Assembly: GCA_024275095.1 (NCBI GenBank)
Contig: JAJRZV010000030.1
Span: 1-30,970 of the forward strand
Length of the DNA stretch: 30,970 nt
Direction of reading: 5' to 3'
From: a bacterium
GTDB taxonomy: Bacteria > JAJRZV01
The notes under the pieces are model-generated. The model was given only the letters and a program-made list of their open reading frames with translations, made no database searches and was not told the DNA's origin. This document shows positions 8,610 to 16,363 of the stretch, piece after piece. The number at the start of each line of letters is the position of its first letter. The stretch's first letter is position 1. The position numbers were made by a program, and so were the translations under genes.

Positions 8610-9315
8610 ATGAGTTTTCCAGTTCTTCGATGCCCTGCCGTATAATGCTGTGAACCTTCTCTATAAGTGCATCTCGTTCCTCTTCATTGTACGCGGAAGT
8701 ATCTACCTGAGGATGAAACTTGATGTAAATGGTACCGGCACGGATTTTCCAGGTGGTCTTGGGGAGGATGTTAAAAGAATTGTATATAGAAACGGGGACA
8801 ATCGGTACTCCCGCCTTCAATGCCAGCATAAATCCTCCTTTCTTAAAAGGCTGAATTTTTCCGTCAGGGCTTCTTGTCCCTTCGGGAAAATATGCCACAG
8901 ATGTCCCCTTCCTGATTTTTTCAGCTGCTTTATCCAGCGAAATAATGGCCTTTTCACGATTGCTCCGATCAATAATCACGTGACCCATCAGCACCATTGC
9001 CCACCCAAAAACAGGCACACTTGCCAGTTCCTTTTTCGCCACGAATCTGACATTCCAGGGTAGAAGGTACAAAAGAGCCGCCACGTCAAAATGGCTTGCG
9101 TGATTGGTCATGTAAATTACAGGCCCCCGGGTGATATTCTCCTTTCCCTCAACAACAAGTTTTACACCCGAGGTCTTCAATATTAACCAGGCCCATATTT
9201 TAGAACATCCCACAGGAATGGTATGGGTGGGATCGAGAAACGAAAAAATGATTGCTATGGGGCCAAGAATCAATGTGTACACAGCAATAAAAAAGAGCTT
9301 TACAGCCGGTACCAT
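8587..9315 (-). CDS. plsC: 1-acyl-glycerol-3-phosphate acyltransferase (PlsC-like)
   Basis: This membrane-bound acyltransferase is predicted to add the second acyl chain to lysophosphatidic acid in phospholipid synthesis. The catalytic HX4D motif appears as NHASHFD (71-77: H72, D77), and the substrate-binding block as FPEGTRS (143-149). An N-terminal hydrophobic helix is present, and the length (242) is normal. It has an AGGAGG ribosome site and follows the acyl-CoA dehydrogenase by 61 bp. Paralogues acting on other lyso-lipids share these motifs, so the exact acceptor is not certain. Confidence 0.85.
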   Translation of the reverse strand: MVPAVKLFFIAVYTLILGPIAIIFSFLDPTHTIPVGCSKIWAWLILKTSGVKLVVEGKENITRGPVIYMTNHASHFDVAALLYLLPWNVRFVAKKELASVPVFGWAMVLMGHVIIDRSNREKAIISLDKAAEKIRKGTSVAYFPEGTRSPDGKIQPFKKGGFMLALKAGVPIVPVSIYNSFNILPKTTWKIRAGTIYIKFHPQVDTSAYNEEERDALIEKVHSIIRQGIEELENSYGQSVAA

Positions 9316-9376
9316 ACTTCAGCCTCCTGTGTGTTTAAACAAATATTATCTCATACTGAAACTGCAAATGCCGCCC

Positions 9377-10549
9377 CTACCCTGCCATCCTGAGTATTTC
9401 CCGGGCGATGATATTCTTGTGAATTTCCGTGGTGCCTTCCACAATACGCAAAGCACGCAAATCCCGCAGAAACCGCTCAATGGGAAAATCCTTCATGTAG
9501 CCCATTCCACCGTGAATTTGAAGTGCTATATCTGCTATGCGCCAGGCCCACTCGGTAGCCATGAACTTTACAATGCTCGCCTCTTTGTTGATGCGGGGCC
9601 GCTTTTCGTGCAGGAGCGCTGTGGAGTATACCGCCCACTGCATGTGGTAAATAAGTGCCGCGACCTCCGCCAGCATCCACTGTATACCCTGGAACTGGCA
9701 TATCGGCTGACCAAACTGTACACGCTCTGTGGAATAACGAACGGCCTCTTCAAAAAGCCGTTTCGACGTTCCCAGCGCCCGGGCCGCCATTCCCAGTCGT
9801 CCATCATTCAGTACCTTCTGGGCGGTTTTAAAACCCTTTCCTTCTTCCCCTATAAGATTCTCTTCAGGTACCTCTGCATCCTCAAACACGATCTCCGCCT
9901 GACCGACAACGTCTGAACCCATGGACTCGTGTCGCCTTGCCACCCGCACACCGGGAAAGTTTTTCTCCACAATAAATGCACTGATACCTCTGGCTCCTTT
10001 TGAGGGGTCTGTCACAGCCATAACGATGAAAATATCCGCGATGTCACCACGGGTAATGAAGTGTTTGGTTCCATTAAGAATGTATTTCGAACCTTCCTTA
10101 ACAGCCCGCGTTTTGATGGATGCTGCGTCAGAGCCTGCATTGGGTTCCGTGAGAGCAAATGATGCAAGCCACTCACCACTGGCGAGCCTGGGCAGGTATT
10201 TCTTCTTTTGCTCTTCCGTACCATCATAGAGAATTCCCAGTGAACCTATTCCATTATTGGCGCTGATAATTGCGTTAAAACACTCGTGCGTGCGTGCAAG
10301 CTCTTCCTGCACCAGCACGTAACCGGTGAAGCCTGCTCCGATACCACCATATTCCTGAGGTATGGTGATTCCAAAATACCCCAGCTCTTTAAACGTGTTC
10401 AAAAGGTCTTCCGGGATTTTCCCTGTTTCGTCTATTTCCCTTTCCCTAGGTATCAGCTTCTCGTTCACAAGCTTGCGTGTGGAATCACGCAACAACTTTA
10501 GCTCTTCTGGCATCTCGAAAATCTCAAAGACATCCGGAAAAAACTCCAT
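9377..10549 (-). CDS. Acyl-CoA dehydrogenase
   Basis: An FAD-dependent dehydrogenase that forms the trans-2-enoyl-CoA in fatty-acid or amino-acid breakdown. The 390 residues cover the full short/medium-chain type: N-terminal helical domain, the FAD-binding signature ALTEPNAGSD (about 132-141), and the C-terminal helical domain with IHGGMGY and the catalytic Glu in IVEGTTEIH (E about 371). A ribosome site (AAAGGGGG) precedes the ATG. No electron-transfer flavoprotein, thiolase or CoA ligase gene is adjacent, so the chain length and pathway are unknown. It lies 19 bp after the zinc-ribbon/GQF-repeat gene. Confidence 0.9.
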   Translation of the reverse strand: MEFFPDVFEIFEMPEELKLLRDSTRKLVNEKLIPREREIDETGKIPEDLLNTFKELGYFGITIPQEYGGIGAGFTGYVLVQEELARTHECFNAIISANNGIGSLGILYDGTEEQKKKYLPRLASGEWLASFALTEPNAGSDAASIKTRAVKEGSKYILNGTKHFITRGDIADIFIVMAVTDPSKGARGISAFIVEKNFPGVRVARRHESMGSDVVGQAEIVFEDAEVPEENLIGEEGKGFKTAQKVLNDGRLGMAARALGTSKRLFEEAVRYSTERVQFGQPICQFQGIQWMLAEVAALIYHMQWAVYSTALLHEKRPRINKEASIVKFMATEWAWRIADIALQIHGGMGYMKDFPIERFLRDLRALRIVEGTTEIHKNIIAREILRMAG

Positions 10550-10568
10550 CGAGCACCCCCTTTAAAAA

Positions 10569-11096
10569 CTATCGTAAAAAGTTTTTTATTGTGCTCCAGA
10601 GAGAATGAAAAAATGCCACAGCTTCAGGGTCTTTAACTTTTCTTGTGAGCAGATATTTACCCACTCCCACCTGCGCAAGCACATACTTACCCGCAGCAAA
10701 CTGTCCGATAGCCACGAGTCCGATTGCAAATTGACCCACAGCAAAATACACGGCTCCTGCGAATTGAGCCACAACCAGCGTGCCGAGCATAAACTGACCA
10801 AACCCGAATACAATCCCTATTCCAAATTGGGCTACGGTGAAAACCCCGATGGCGAACTGACCAATAGCGATAACTCCCCTGGCAACCAGTAACTTTCCCG
10901 TTTGTTTATTCCTGCCTATGGCAATGTGAACCAGCGGAATCCCCCAAAACTCAATTTTGCTGCGTCGTTCAAATCCCCAGTATACACGCGATGCAGCAGG
11001 GGATTCTGAAGGTTGAGACAGGGGGGTCCTGCACACAGGACAAACAGTTACATCTTCACCTTCTACACGCCGTCCACATGCCGGACACGATTGCAT
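10569..11096 (-). CDS. Zinc-ribbon protein with GQF-type tandem repeats, function unknown
   Basis: A 175-residue protein I cannot assign to a characterised family. Residues 4-22 form a zinc ribbon (C4-x2-C7 ... C19-x2-C22). After a linker containing a WGFERRSKIEFWG segment, residues about 74-150 consist of roughly seven imperfect units of 9-12 residues of the form G-x-x-[AV]-[IVF]-[GA]-Q-[FV]-[AG]-[IVA], for example GVIAIGQFAI and GLVAIGQFAA. The region has almost no charge. The regular Gln-Phe at a fixed spacing suggests a small solenoid or an intramembrane fold rather than plain helices; this is inference. No clear ribosome site precedes the ATG. It is 73 bp after cysH and 19 bp before the acyl-CoA dehydrogenase gene. 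Confidence 0.7.
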   Translation of the reverse strand: MQSCPACGRRVEGEDVTVCPVCRTPLSQPSESPAASRVYWGFERRSKIEFWGIPLVHIAIGRNKQTGKLLVARGVIAIGQFAIGVFTVAQFGIGIVFGFGQFMLGTLVVAQFAGAVYFAVGQFAIGLVAIGQFAAGKYVLAQVGVGKYLLTRKVKDPEAVAFFHSLWSTIKNFLR

Positions 11097-11169
11097 GTGA
11101 AGATTTTATCTTTAGAGCACTACCTGTTGAATAAAAAAATCAGCTGCCGGGAGGAAGGCAAAAAACGTG

Positions 11170-11883
11170 TTAACGTTTATGCAAACCGCATTCTTTCTTT
11201 TCAGGTTCTTCCCACCACCATCTTCCCGCCCTGATATCCTCTCCTGGTTCCACAGCCCGCGTGCACGGGGCACAACCGATGGATGGATAGTTTTTATCGT
11301 GCAACCTGTTGTACGGTACTTCATTGGAACGAATGTACTTCCATACCTGTTCCGTAGTCCAGTCGGCAAGAGGGTTGACTTTTACGATTCTTCCGTTTGC
11401 TTCGTCTATTTCCACTTTTTCCACCCCGAGGCGGGTTACAGATTGCTCCCTTCTCAGTCCACAAATCCAGGCATCAAGTTCCCTGAGTTTTTCCTGCAGG
11501 GGTTCAACCTTTCTCACCTGGCAACACAGCTTCCTGAGTTCCACGCTTTTGTAGAACAGGTTAAAACCGTGCTGTTGCACCATCTCCCTCACTTTTTCTT
11601 TATCAGGAAAACACACTTCAATTTTTACACCATACTTTTCACGAATTTCGTCCATAACATCGTATGTCTCCTGGGGAAGTCTTCCGGTGTCGAGTGTGAA
11701 CACCCTCACGCGGGGGTTTATATTCACTGCCATGTGTATGAGCACCACATCTTCAGCACCAAAGCTGGATGCAACGGCAACCCGATCTTCATAGGTCTCA
11801 AGCGCCCACTGGATAACTTCTTGAGGAGATGCGGTTTCAAACCTCTTTTGAAGTTCGAGAATTTCTGCTCGTGGATCTTTCAT
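11170..11883 (-). CDS. cysH: Adenylyl-sulfate (APS) reductase, CysH family
   Basis: This cytoplasmic enzyme reduces activated sulfate to sulfite for sulfur assimilation. The 237-residue protein has the nucleotide-binding SSFGAEDVV (39-47), the LDTGRLPQET strand (64-73), the cluster cysteines C120-C121 and C204/C207, and the catalytic C232 in ECGLH. The CC...CxxC set holds a [4Fe-4S] cluster and marks the assimilatory APS-reductase (or bifunctional) type, not the cluster-free PAPS reductase of E. coli. The ATG at 11883 is chosen because AGGAGG sits just upstream; an in-frame ATG at 11955 lacks this. No ATP sulfurylase or sulfite reductase gene is nearby. Confidence 0.9.
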   Translation of the reverse strand: MKDPRAEILELQKRFETASPQEVIQWALETYEDRVAVASSFGAEDVVLIHMAVNINPRVRVFTLDTGRLPQETYDVMDEIREKYGVKIEVCFPDKEKVREMVQQHGFNLFYKSVELRKLCCQVRKVEPLQEKLRELDAWICGLRREQSVTRLGVEKVEIDEANGRIVKVNPLADWTTEQVWKYIRSNEVPYNRLHDKNYPSIGCAPCTRAVEPGEDIRAGRWWWEEPEKKECGLHKR

Positions 11884-11917
11884 TGCAAACCTCCTGCACG
11901 TATTTGAACGGTTGTAA

Positions 11918-11947
11918 AGTTTAGCAAAAAAGTAAAGAATTTGGCAA
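11918..11947 (-). promoter_or_regulatory. Candidate promoter for cysH and the leftward gene block
   Basis: On the - strand TTGCCA (11947-11942) and TAAACT (11923-11918) are separated by 18 bp, a plausible sigma70-type -35/-10 pair 35-65 bp upstream of the cysH ATG. This is a pattern match only. Confidence 0.35.
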
Positions 11948-12317
11948 GCCTGCAAAAAGTTCCTTAACGCATCAGGTTCAAAAAACTTTGTTTTTCAAGA
12001 AATTAAACCGCACAACACACTGTTTCCACAACTCTCGTAAAACAAGACCAGATCGTACACCCGCATTATAGTATAGTTGTTTACTAAAGAATTGTTCAAA
12101 TCTTTTCCTGCGGTAAACACGAAATCAAGTGTAAAAAAGGTTTTATGATACACCCTGGCGCCGCATCTAACCCGCCACCTACGATGCCACCATCGGCGCT
12201 GGAGAGCTTAACGGCGATGGCCGCAACAGGAAAACCGGTATTACTCCTTCGCTGCGGGCACCGGTGGAATTCACTCCAACATACCCACCGCCCGTAAAGC
12301 CTCAGCATTGAACCCCG

Positions 12318-12346
12318 AATGTCCAATGTTGAGACCAGACCCCGAA
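12318..12346 (+). repeat. 29-nt direct repeat, copy 2 (REP/RAYT-like)
   Basis: Identical to 40-68 in the same orientation. Here the repeat is also flanked by a short internal duplication: ACCCCGAA at 12312-12319 and again at 12339-12346. It ends 10 bp before the first ATG of the metallo-hydrolase reading frame, so it may have replaced or carry that gene's upstream signals. Confidence 0.7.
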
Positions 12347-12356
12347 ATTCTGAGCA

Positions 12357-13208
12357 ATGAACTTGATTTTCAGCCCGGGAGATATTTATGATGGGCGGGA
12401 CGTGAAGAAGGTGATGGTGGAAGAAATATTCTCCTGTGCTTCTTTTAAAATCTGGCGCGTAAAGGGCATATTTCAAAACACTTATATCGTGGGCAAAAAA
12501 CGTTTCTTCGTGGTTGATCCGGGAGTTCCCTCATCTGCGGGGCTCATCAAAAAATTTCTCGAGGATACGAAACTACCATTTGAGTCTCTTCACACTGTCA
12601 TAGCCACGCATTTTCACATGGATCATATCGGAGGAATTAAAACGTTATTTTCATTTTGTGATCCTCTCGTTGCGCTTCACACACAGGTCCGACGCTACAT
12701 CAACCACAACGAACCCCAGCAATTCCCACCACTGTCCGGATTTCTCAAATTATGGCCCCTTGTTCCCGCGCTTGAATGGCATCACATGGGAGTGAGAGAC
12801 CTGAGTATACTATTCATGCCCGGCAGTCCTTACAGGCCTGACAAGAGTAAAAATGCACTCGATTTCAACGTGGACGTATTTTTAAAAGATGGTGCTCGTG
12901 TACCTGGATTTAACAAATGGCAAATTATTCACACACCCGGCCATTCTTTCGACAGCCTGTGCGTGTACAATTCTGAACACGGCATACTTTTCACAGGCGA
13001 TACAATCCTCACCACATACCGCGGTGAGCCATTTGCCAACCCGTTCCACGTGGACGAAAGTGCATTGAAGAAATCCCTGGAAAGGTTAACAAGACTCAAG
13101 GTCAGCTTTCTGCTTCCGGGTCACAGCATCCCTGTAAAAAATCCAAATATGCTCCGGATTCTCAACGCATTCACACACGGGAATTTCAACAAGTTCGTCA
13201 GTGATTAA
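12357..13208 (+). CDS. Metallo-beta-lactamase-fold hydrolase
   Basis: A 283-residue binuclear-metal hydrolase of the MBL superfamily. The HxHxDH motif is THFHMDH (H85, H87, D89, H90); further metal ligands are H196 (HTPGHS), D215 (FTGDT) and H256 (LLPGHS). Members include glyoxalase II-like thioesterases, lactonases and others; nothing here fixes the substrate. The start is uncertain: no good ribosome site precedes the ATG at 12357, and in-frame GTG at 12402 or ATG at 12414 (just before VEEIFSC) are possible. The 29-nt repeat lies immediately upstream. The stop is 10 bp before the first ATG of the broken SGNH gene, so the two may have formed an operon. Confidence 0.82.
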   Translation: MNLIFSPGDIYDGRDVKKVMVEEIFSCASFKIWRVKGIFQNTYIVGKKRFFVVDPGVPSSAGLIKKFLEDTKLPFESLHTVIATHFHMDHIGGIKTLFSFCDPLVALHTQVRRYINHNEPQQFPPLSGFLKLWPLVPALEWHHMGVRDLSILFMPGSPYRPDKSKNALDFNVDVFLKDGARVPGFNKWQIIHTPGHSFDSLCVYNSEHGILFTGDTILTTYRGEPFANPFHVDESALKKSLERLTRLKVSFLLPGHSIPVKNPNMLRILNAFTHGNFNKFVSD

Positions 13209-13218
13209 GGAGAAGCGT

Positions 13219-14417
13219 ATGGCTAAAGCCGGGACGAAAGAAATAATGCTCAATATCACCTCTGGTATTTGTATCCATATTCATTGTACTGTGTGTTTTA
13301 GAGGCTGGGCTTCGAATATTTCGATCAGAACCTCGAGCATGTACACTCAAATTCGAACCTGATCCCTGCTTATGAAATATGAAAAAGGCAGTACCCGGAA
13401 AATGCAGGGTGGACAGGCTGGGATTTCGCAACCGGGGAGTTCCCGCCCGGGCTGACATTGTCGTTATTGGAGACTCACAGTCCTTGGGGTGGGGAGTGCC
13501 ACTGGAAAAAAACTTTCCACAGGTGATCTCACACATCACCGGTTTATCCGTTTATTCCCTGGCCATGGCAGGATACGGTTCTGTCCATTACTACCATCTA
13601 TCTCTTAAAAAAACTGGAGTTCAACCCTAAGATTGTGGTGGTTTGCTTTTGCACGGGAAACGACCTGGTGGATGCTTACAGATTGGTCAAAAACATCCCT
13701 CAATGGCGGGATTTGTTCGGACTACATGAGCTTTCATACCCGGAATATGAAGCAAGCCGAAAGAACTTTCAGATTGTTTTAAGGCATTACGTTCCCAGAA
13801 CGTTTCAACGCAAGCTACTGTATGTGCTGAGTGCCCATTCAGCTCTTGTTCGATTTGTACGCTCAAAAATAGAGAGCCTGATCAAAGGAAAATTCACCCA
13901 TATAAACCGGCATTACTATAAAACCCTGAATCAAAAATTTGGAGAATTTGTTTTTGTACCTTATGAGGATGATAACGTCTGCACTGTTTTCACACCTGCC
14001 TACCGGCTGAGCACATTTAACCTGAACGAGCCGGCTATAAGGGAAGGCCTTCGCATTACCTTAACAGCGATCGAAGCAATGGCGCGCCTGGCCCGTTCAA
14101 ACGGGATTAAATTTTTGCTTGTCATTATTCCCACCAAGGAAGGTATTTATACCCCTTACGTAATACAGCACGACTCCTACGGGAAAGAGATCCTTATCAG
14201 AACATCCAACATGGAAGAAAGGGTGCGCAAAGCAGTCGTTGAAAAATGCCTTGCAAACGGGATTAACTGCGAAGACCTCACGCCTTACCCCAGGGCTCAG
14301 GCGGCAAAAGGGCTGCAATTATATCCTCCCAACACTGACGGGCATCCCAATGCCCTGGGCCACCGCATCATCGGTGAAAAAATCGCAGAAATAGTGAAGC
14401 GCCTGGTGAACCGATAA
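13219..14417 (+). pseudogene. Broken SGNH/GDSL hydrolase-like gene (two frameshifts, one stop)
   Basis: Removing two bases and reading through one stop gives a continuous protein of about 398 residues. It begins at ATG 13219 (GGAGAAG ribosome site), moves frame between about 13247 and 13262 into a membrane helix (LVFVSIFIVLCVLEAGLRIF), meets TGA at 13373-13375, resumes with VDRLGFRNRG and the block I motif IGDSQS near 13470, and shifts again at a run of seven A (13607-13613) into LEFNPKIVVVCFCTGND and the rest. The C-terminal DGHPNALGH supplies the catalytic DxxH of SGNH enzymes (AlgX/acyltransferase-like, single N-terminal anchor). Two of its pieces, 13379-13630 and 13635-14417, remain open. 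The length works out in frame after correction, which supports the reading. It is likely inactive unless the lesions are sequencing errors. Confidence 0.75.
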
Positions 14418-14429
14418 ACTCGTAGACCT

Positions 14430-15599
14430 TCAGAAATACCCCTTCACTTCCACGAAGGCGGTATCAAATGCATCTATGGCACCAAAAACCGTGGCTCTAT
14501 CACCATCAAACACCACAGTACCTGCAGAGAAAGAAATCGCATCAACAGGCCTGAATTCGAGTATCGGCATGACGAAAAGGCTGTATTTATCCACTCCTGC
14601 GTCCACTGTGGTTCTTATGCGAAGCATGTCAGAAAAAAGCCTCACGTCTCCCGTAAAAACAAGTCGGTGTTCCGGAAATACAAATGCAGGAGACGCTTCA
14701 TTCCAGTTCTTCCAGAAACGATACTGTAGAGAAAGTTTAGAGTTTTCGGTGAGCATCCAGGCGGCTTCTACTGCTGCATCCACACGATATGGATTGTTTC
14801 TGCCGAACCATTTATCCTGTTCCATCACCTGCGCCAGTAATTCCCACCGCAGTGACCACCTGCCGCTTACCCACACGCCGTCGGTGGTAAATGCCGCAAC
14901 CCGCCGGGTGTAATCAAAACCCATGCCCTCAGGTGAAAAAACAGGCAAGCCGTCCTTGTCATGAATGAGAAGAACCCCCGCTGAAAAATCCACGGTTTTC
15001 ACAGGCCACATCACTTTGAGGGCACCTTCCAGGGCCTTGGCTTCAGGTTCCACCTGCACGGCGGTCAACCCCGGCCCGTACCTGTTCCCTGCGGCGCTAT
15101 AAAAGCAAATTCCTTCCACGGTGACATCGCCCAAATAAAAATCAAGTTTTACTGCAGGTACAGATACGCGGTAATCCTCTATTTCCGGTCCCATTCCTGC
15201 AAAATTCCACGGGGCAAGCACGTCTGTCGGAGGAAGCCAGGATGTGGTTCCCCAGAAAACAAACTGCTTTCCCACACGAAGGTCCACCAGAGTTGTATAA
15301 AGGTCTACGTAAATTTCAAAGGGGTTAATAAAAAGAACATCTTTACTCAGCATACCAAAGTCATAATCAATATCCACAGCAAACTTCGCCCTGACCTGAT
15401 TGTAAGAAGCGTCGCCGTTTACCTGGAGACGCACTCCCAGACGTGAGAATTCACCTGCTTCATGTGTGCGCCCGGAAACTGTAAACCAGTATGCGCTGGT
15501 TTTGGCATAACCGGAAAGGGAAAGTTCCGCGAATGCAGGTGACACCGCAACCGGGAGCAGGCAAACCCCAGTAAAAATTGTTCTACCGAGCCGCCTCAT
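14430..15599 (-). CDS. Outer-membrane beta-barrel protein partnered with RND transporter
   Basis: A 389-residue protein with a signal peptide ending at AFA-E (about residue 24), alternating aromatic/hydrophobic strands throughout, and a terminal Phe, all typical of an outer-membrane barrel. FWGTTSWLPPTDVLAPWNF (about 120-138) resembles the DUF1302-type barrels often encoded beside MMPL transporters; that family assignment is from memory and not certain. The start overlaps the stop of the LolA-like gene by 4 bp (ATGA), so the two are translationally coupled. Its end is 12 bp from the convergent SGNH pseudogene. Probable role: outer-membrane station for the substrate of the RND/LolA-like pair. 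Confidence 0.7.
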   Translation of the reverse strand: MRRLGRTIFTGVCLLPVAVSPAFAELSLSGYAKTSAYWFTVSGRTHEAGEFSRLGVRLQVNGDASYNQVRAKFAVDIDYDFGMLSKDVLFINPFEIYVDLYTTLVDLRVGKQFVFWGTTSWLPPTDVLAPWNFAGMGPEIEDYRVSVPAVKLDFYLGDVTVEGICFYSAAGNRYGPGLTAVQVEPEAKALEGALKVMWPVKTVDFSAGVLLIHDKDGLPVFSPEGMGFDYTRRVAAFTTDGVWVSGRWSLRWELLAQVMEQDKWFGRNNPYRVDAAVEAAWMLTENSKLSLQYRFWKNWNEASPAFVFPEHRLVFTGDVRLFSDMLRIRTTVDAGVDKYSLFVMPILEFRPVDAISFSAGTVVFDGDRATVFGAIDAFDTAFVEVKGYF

Positions 15600-16363
15600 C
15601 GCCTTCTCAGTGCCCGTACAGTAAGCAATTTATCCGGCACACCTGTGTTAACCTCGAGACCCACGAAGCGAATGCGACTGCGATGGGCAGTGACAAGATT
15701 CTTCATTTCAAAATCCACCGCAATAACTGAGCCATCATCAAGGCGGTGAAACTCGTTGAGTTTATATTCTTTGAATTTAACACCTGCACGATTGTAGTAA
15801 TACGCGTGCCAGATGAGAAATATGTCCTTACGTATTTCGTATTCAATCTTTGAATAACCGGTTTCTTTTTCCACTTTCCTGTTTGCCGGTAATGCTTCCA
15901 CGACATACACATCCTGTCCTTCTCGTTCTTCCTCTCCTTTAAGCTGAAACGTCCAGTCTCGAAGTTTTACGCCGCCAATGTCGTAATACGAAAAATCGGA
16001 CGACATAAAACTACCCCCTTTCCCACTCGCTTCTATCCGGCGAACGACGCGCATGGCTGGAAGATATAAATAACGCTCATCGTCACCTTCTTTTCTTTCT
16101 ATGAGGAGAAAGGCCATCCCTTTTACCTCTGGAGGAGCCTTGAGTATCATGATCATTCGTGATAGGTCTGCCTCATATCTTTTTGTGTAAAAATCCATTT
16201 CGCGTTTCTTGACCTCTCCGGACGAACTTACAAGTGTCAGTTCAATTGCTCCCTTAAGGTCGTGCCAGCGCCCGGCATTCACAACCCTTTCCATGATTTC
16301 ATATCCTGTCAGTTGTGTTGCGGCAGTAAAAATTACCACCATTGAAACAAACGCACTGTACAT
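15596..16363 (-). CDS. LolA-like outer-membrane lipoprotein-sorting protein
   Basis: A 255-residue periplasmic protein of the LolA-like branch (PF17131 type) that commonly accompanies MMPL/RND lipid transporters. An N-terminal signal segment (to about residue 20) is followed by beta-strands with family-like stretches: KAPPEVKGMAFL (about 74-85), RYLYLPAMRVVRRI (about 96-109), a SSDFSYYDIGG segment (about 120-130), and a YYYNRAGVKFKEY strand. Its ATG follows the RND stop codon directly, with GGGAGG in the end of the RND gene as its ribosome site. It probably receives a lipid or lipid-modified substrate from the RND pump and passes it to the barrel protein; this role is inferred from context. 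Confidence 0.8.
   Translation of the reverse strand: MYSAFVSMVVIFTAATQLTGYEIMERVVNAGRWHDLKGAIELTLVSSSGEVKKREMDFYTKRYEADLSRMIMILKAPPEVKGMAFLLIERKEGDDERYLYLPAMRVVRRIEASGKGGSFMSSDFSYYDIGGVKLRDWTFQLKGEEEREGQDVYVVEALPANRKVEKETGYSKIEYEIRKDIFLIWHAYYYNRAGVKFKEYKLNEFHRLDDGSVIAVDFEMKNLVTAHRSRIRFVGLEVNTGVPDKLLTVRALRRR

Larger units (their letters stand above)
11884..12356. other. 473-bp spacer without a recognisable gene
   Basis: The left third is A/T-rich and holds the cysH promoter region. From about 12150 to 12310 the sequence becomes G/C-rich with codon-like texture but no open frame with a recognisable product, so it may be a gene remnant. An inverted repeat CCATCG/CGATGG (12190-12195 and 12215-12220) lies in this part. 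The spacer ends with the second 29-nt repeat. Confidence 0.5.

Noticed and set aside
9131-9916. 261-codon open frame on the + strand
   Set aside because: It lies antisense over plsC and the acyl-CoA dehydrogenase gene, both clearly real, and has no domain or ribosome site.
11132-11160. Possible terminator after cysH (short TGCC/GGCA stem followed by seven T on the - strand)
   Set aside because: The stem is only 4 bp and is separated from the T-run by about 5 nt, too weak to call.
12096-12476. 126-codon open frame on the - strand across the spacer and the metallo-hydrolase start
   Set aside because: It crosses the repeat and overlaps the true gene in antisense, has no ribosome site and no recognisable domain.
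13373-13375. TGA read as selenocysteine or as a reassigned sense codon in the SGNH gene
   Set aside because: The same gene has two frame changes, no SECIS-like hairpin is evident, and intact genes in the window use TGA as stop.
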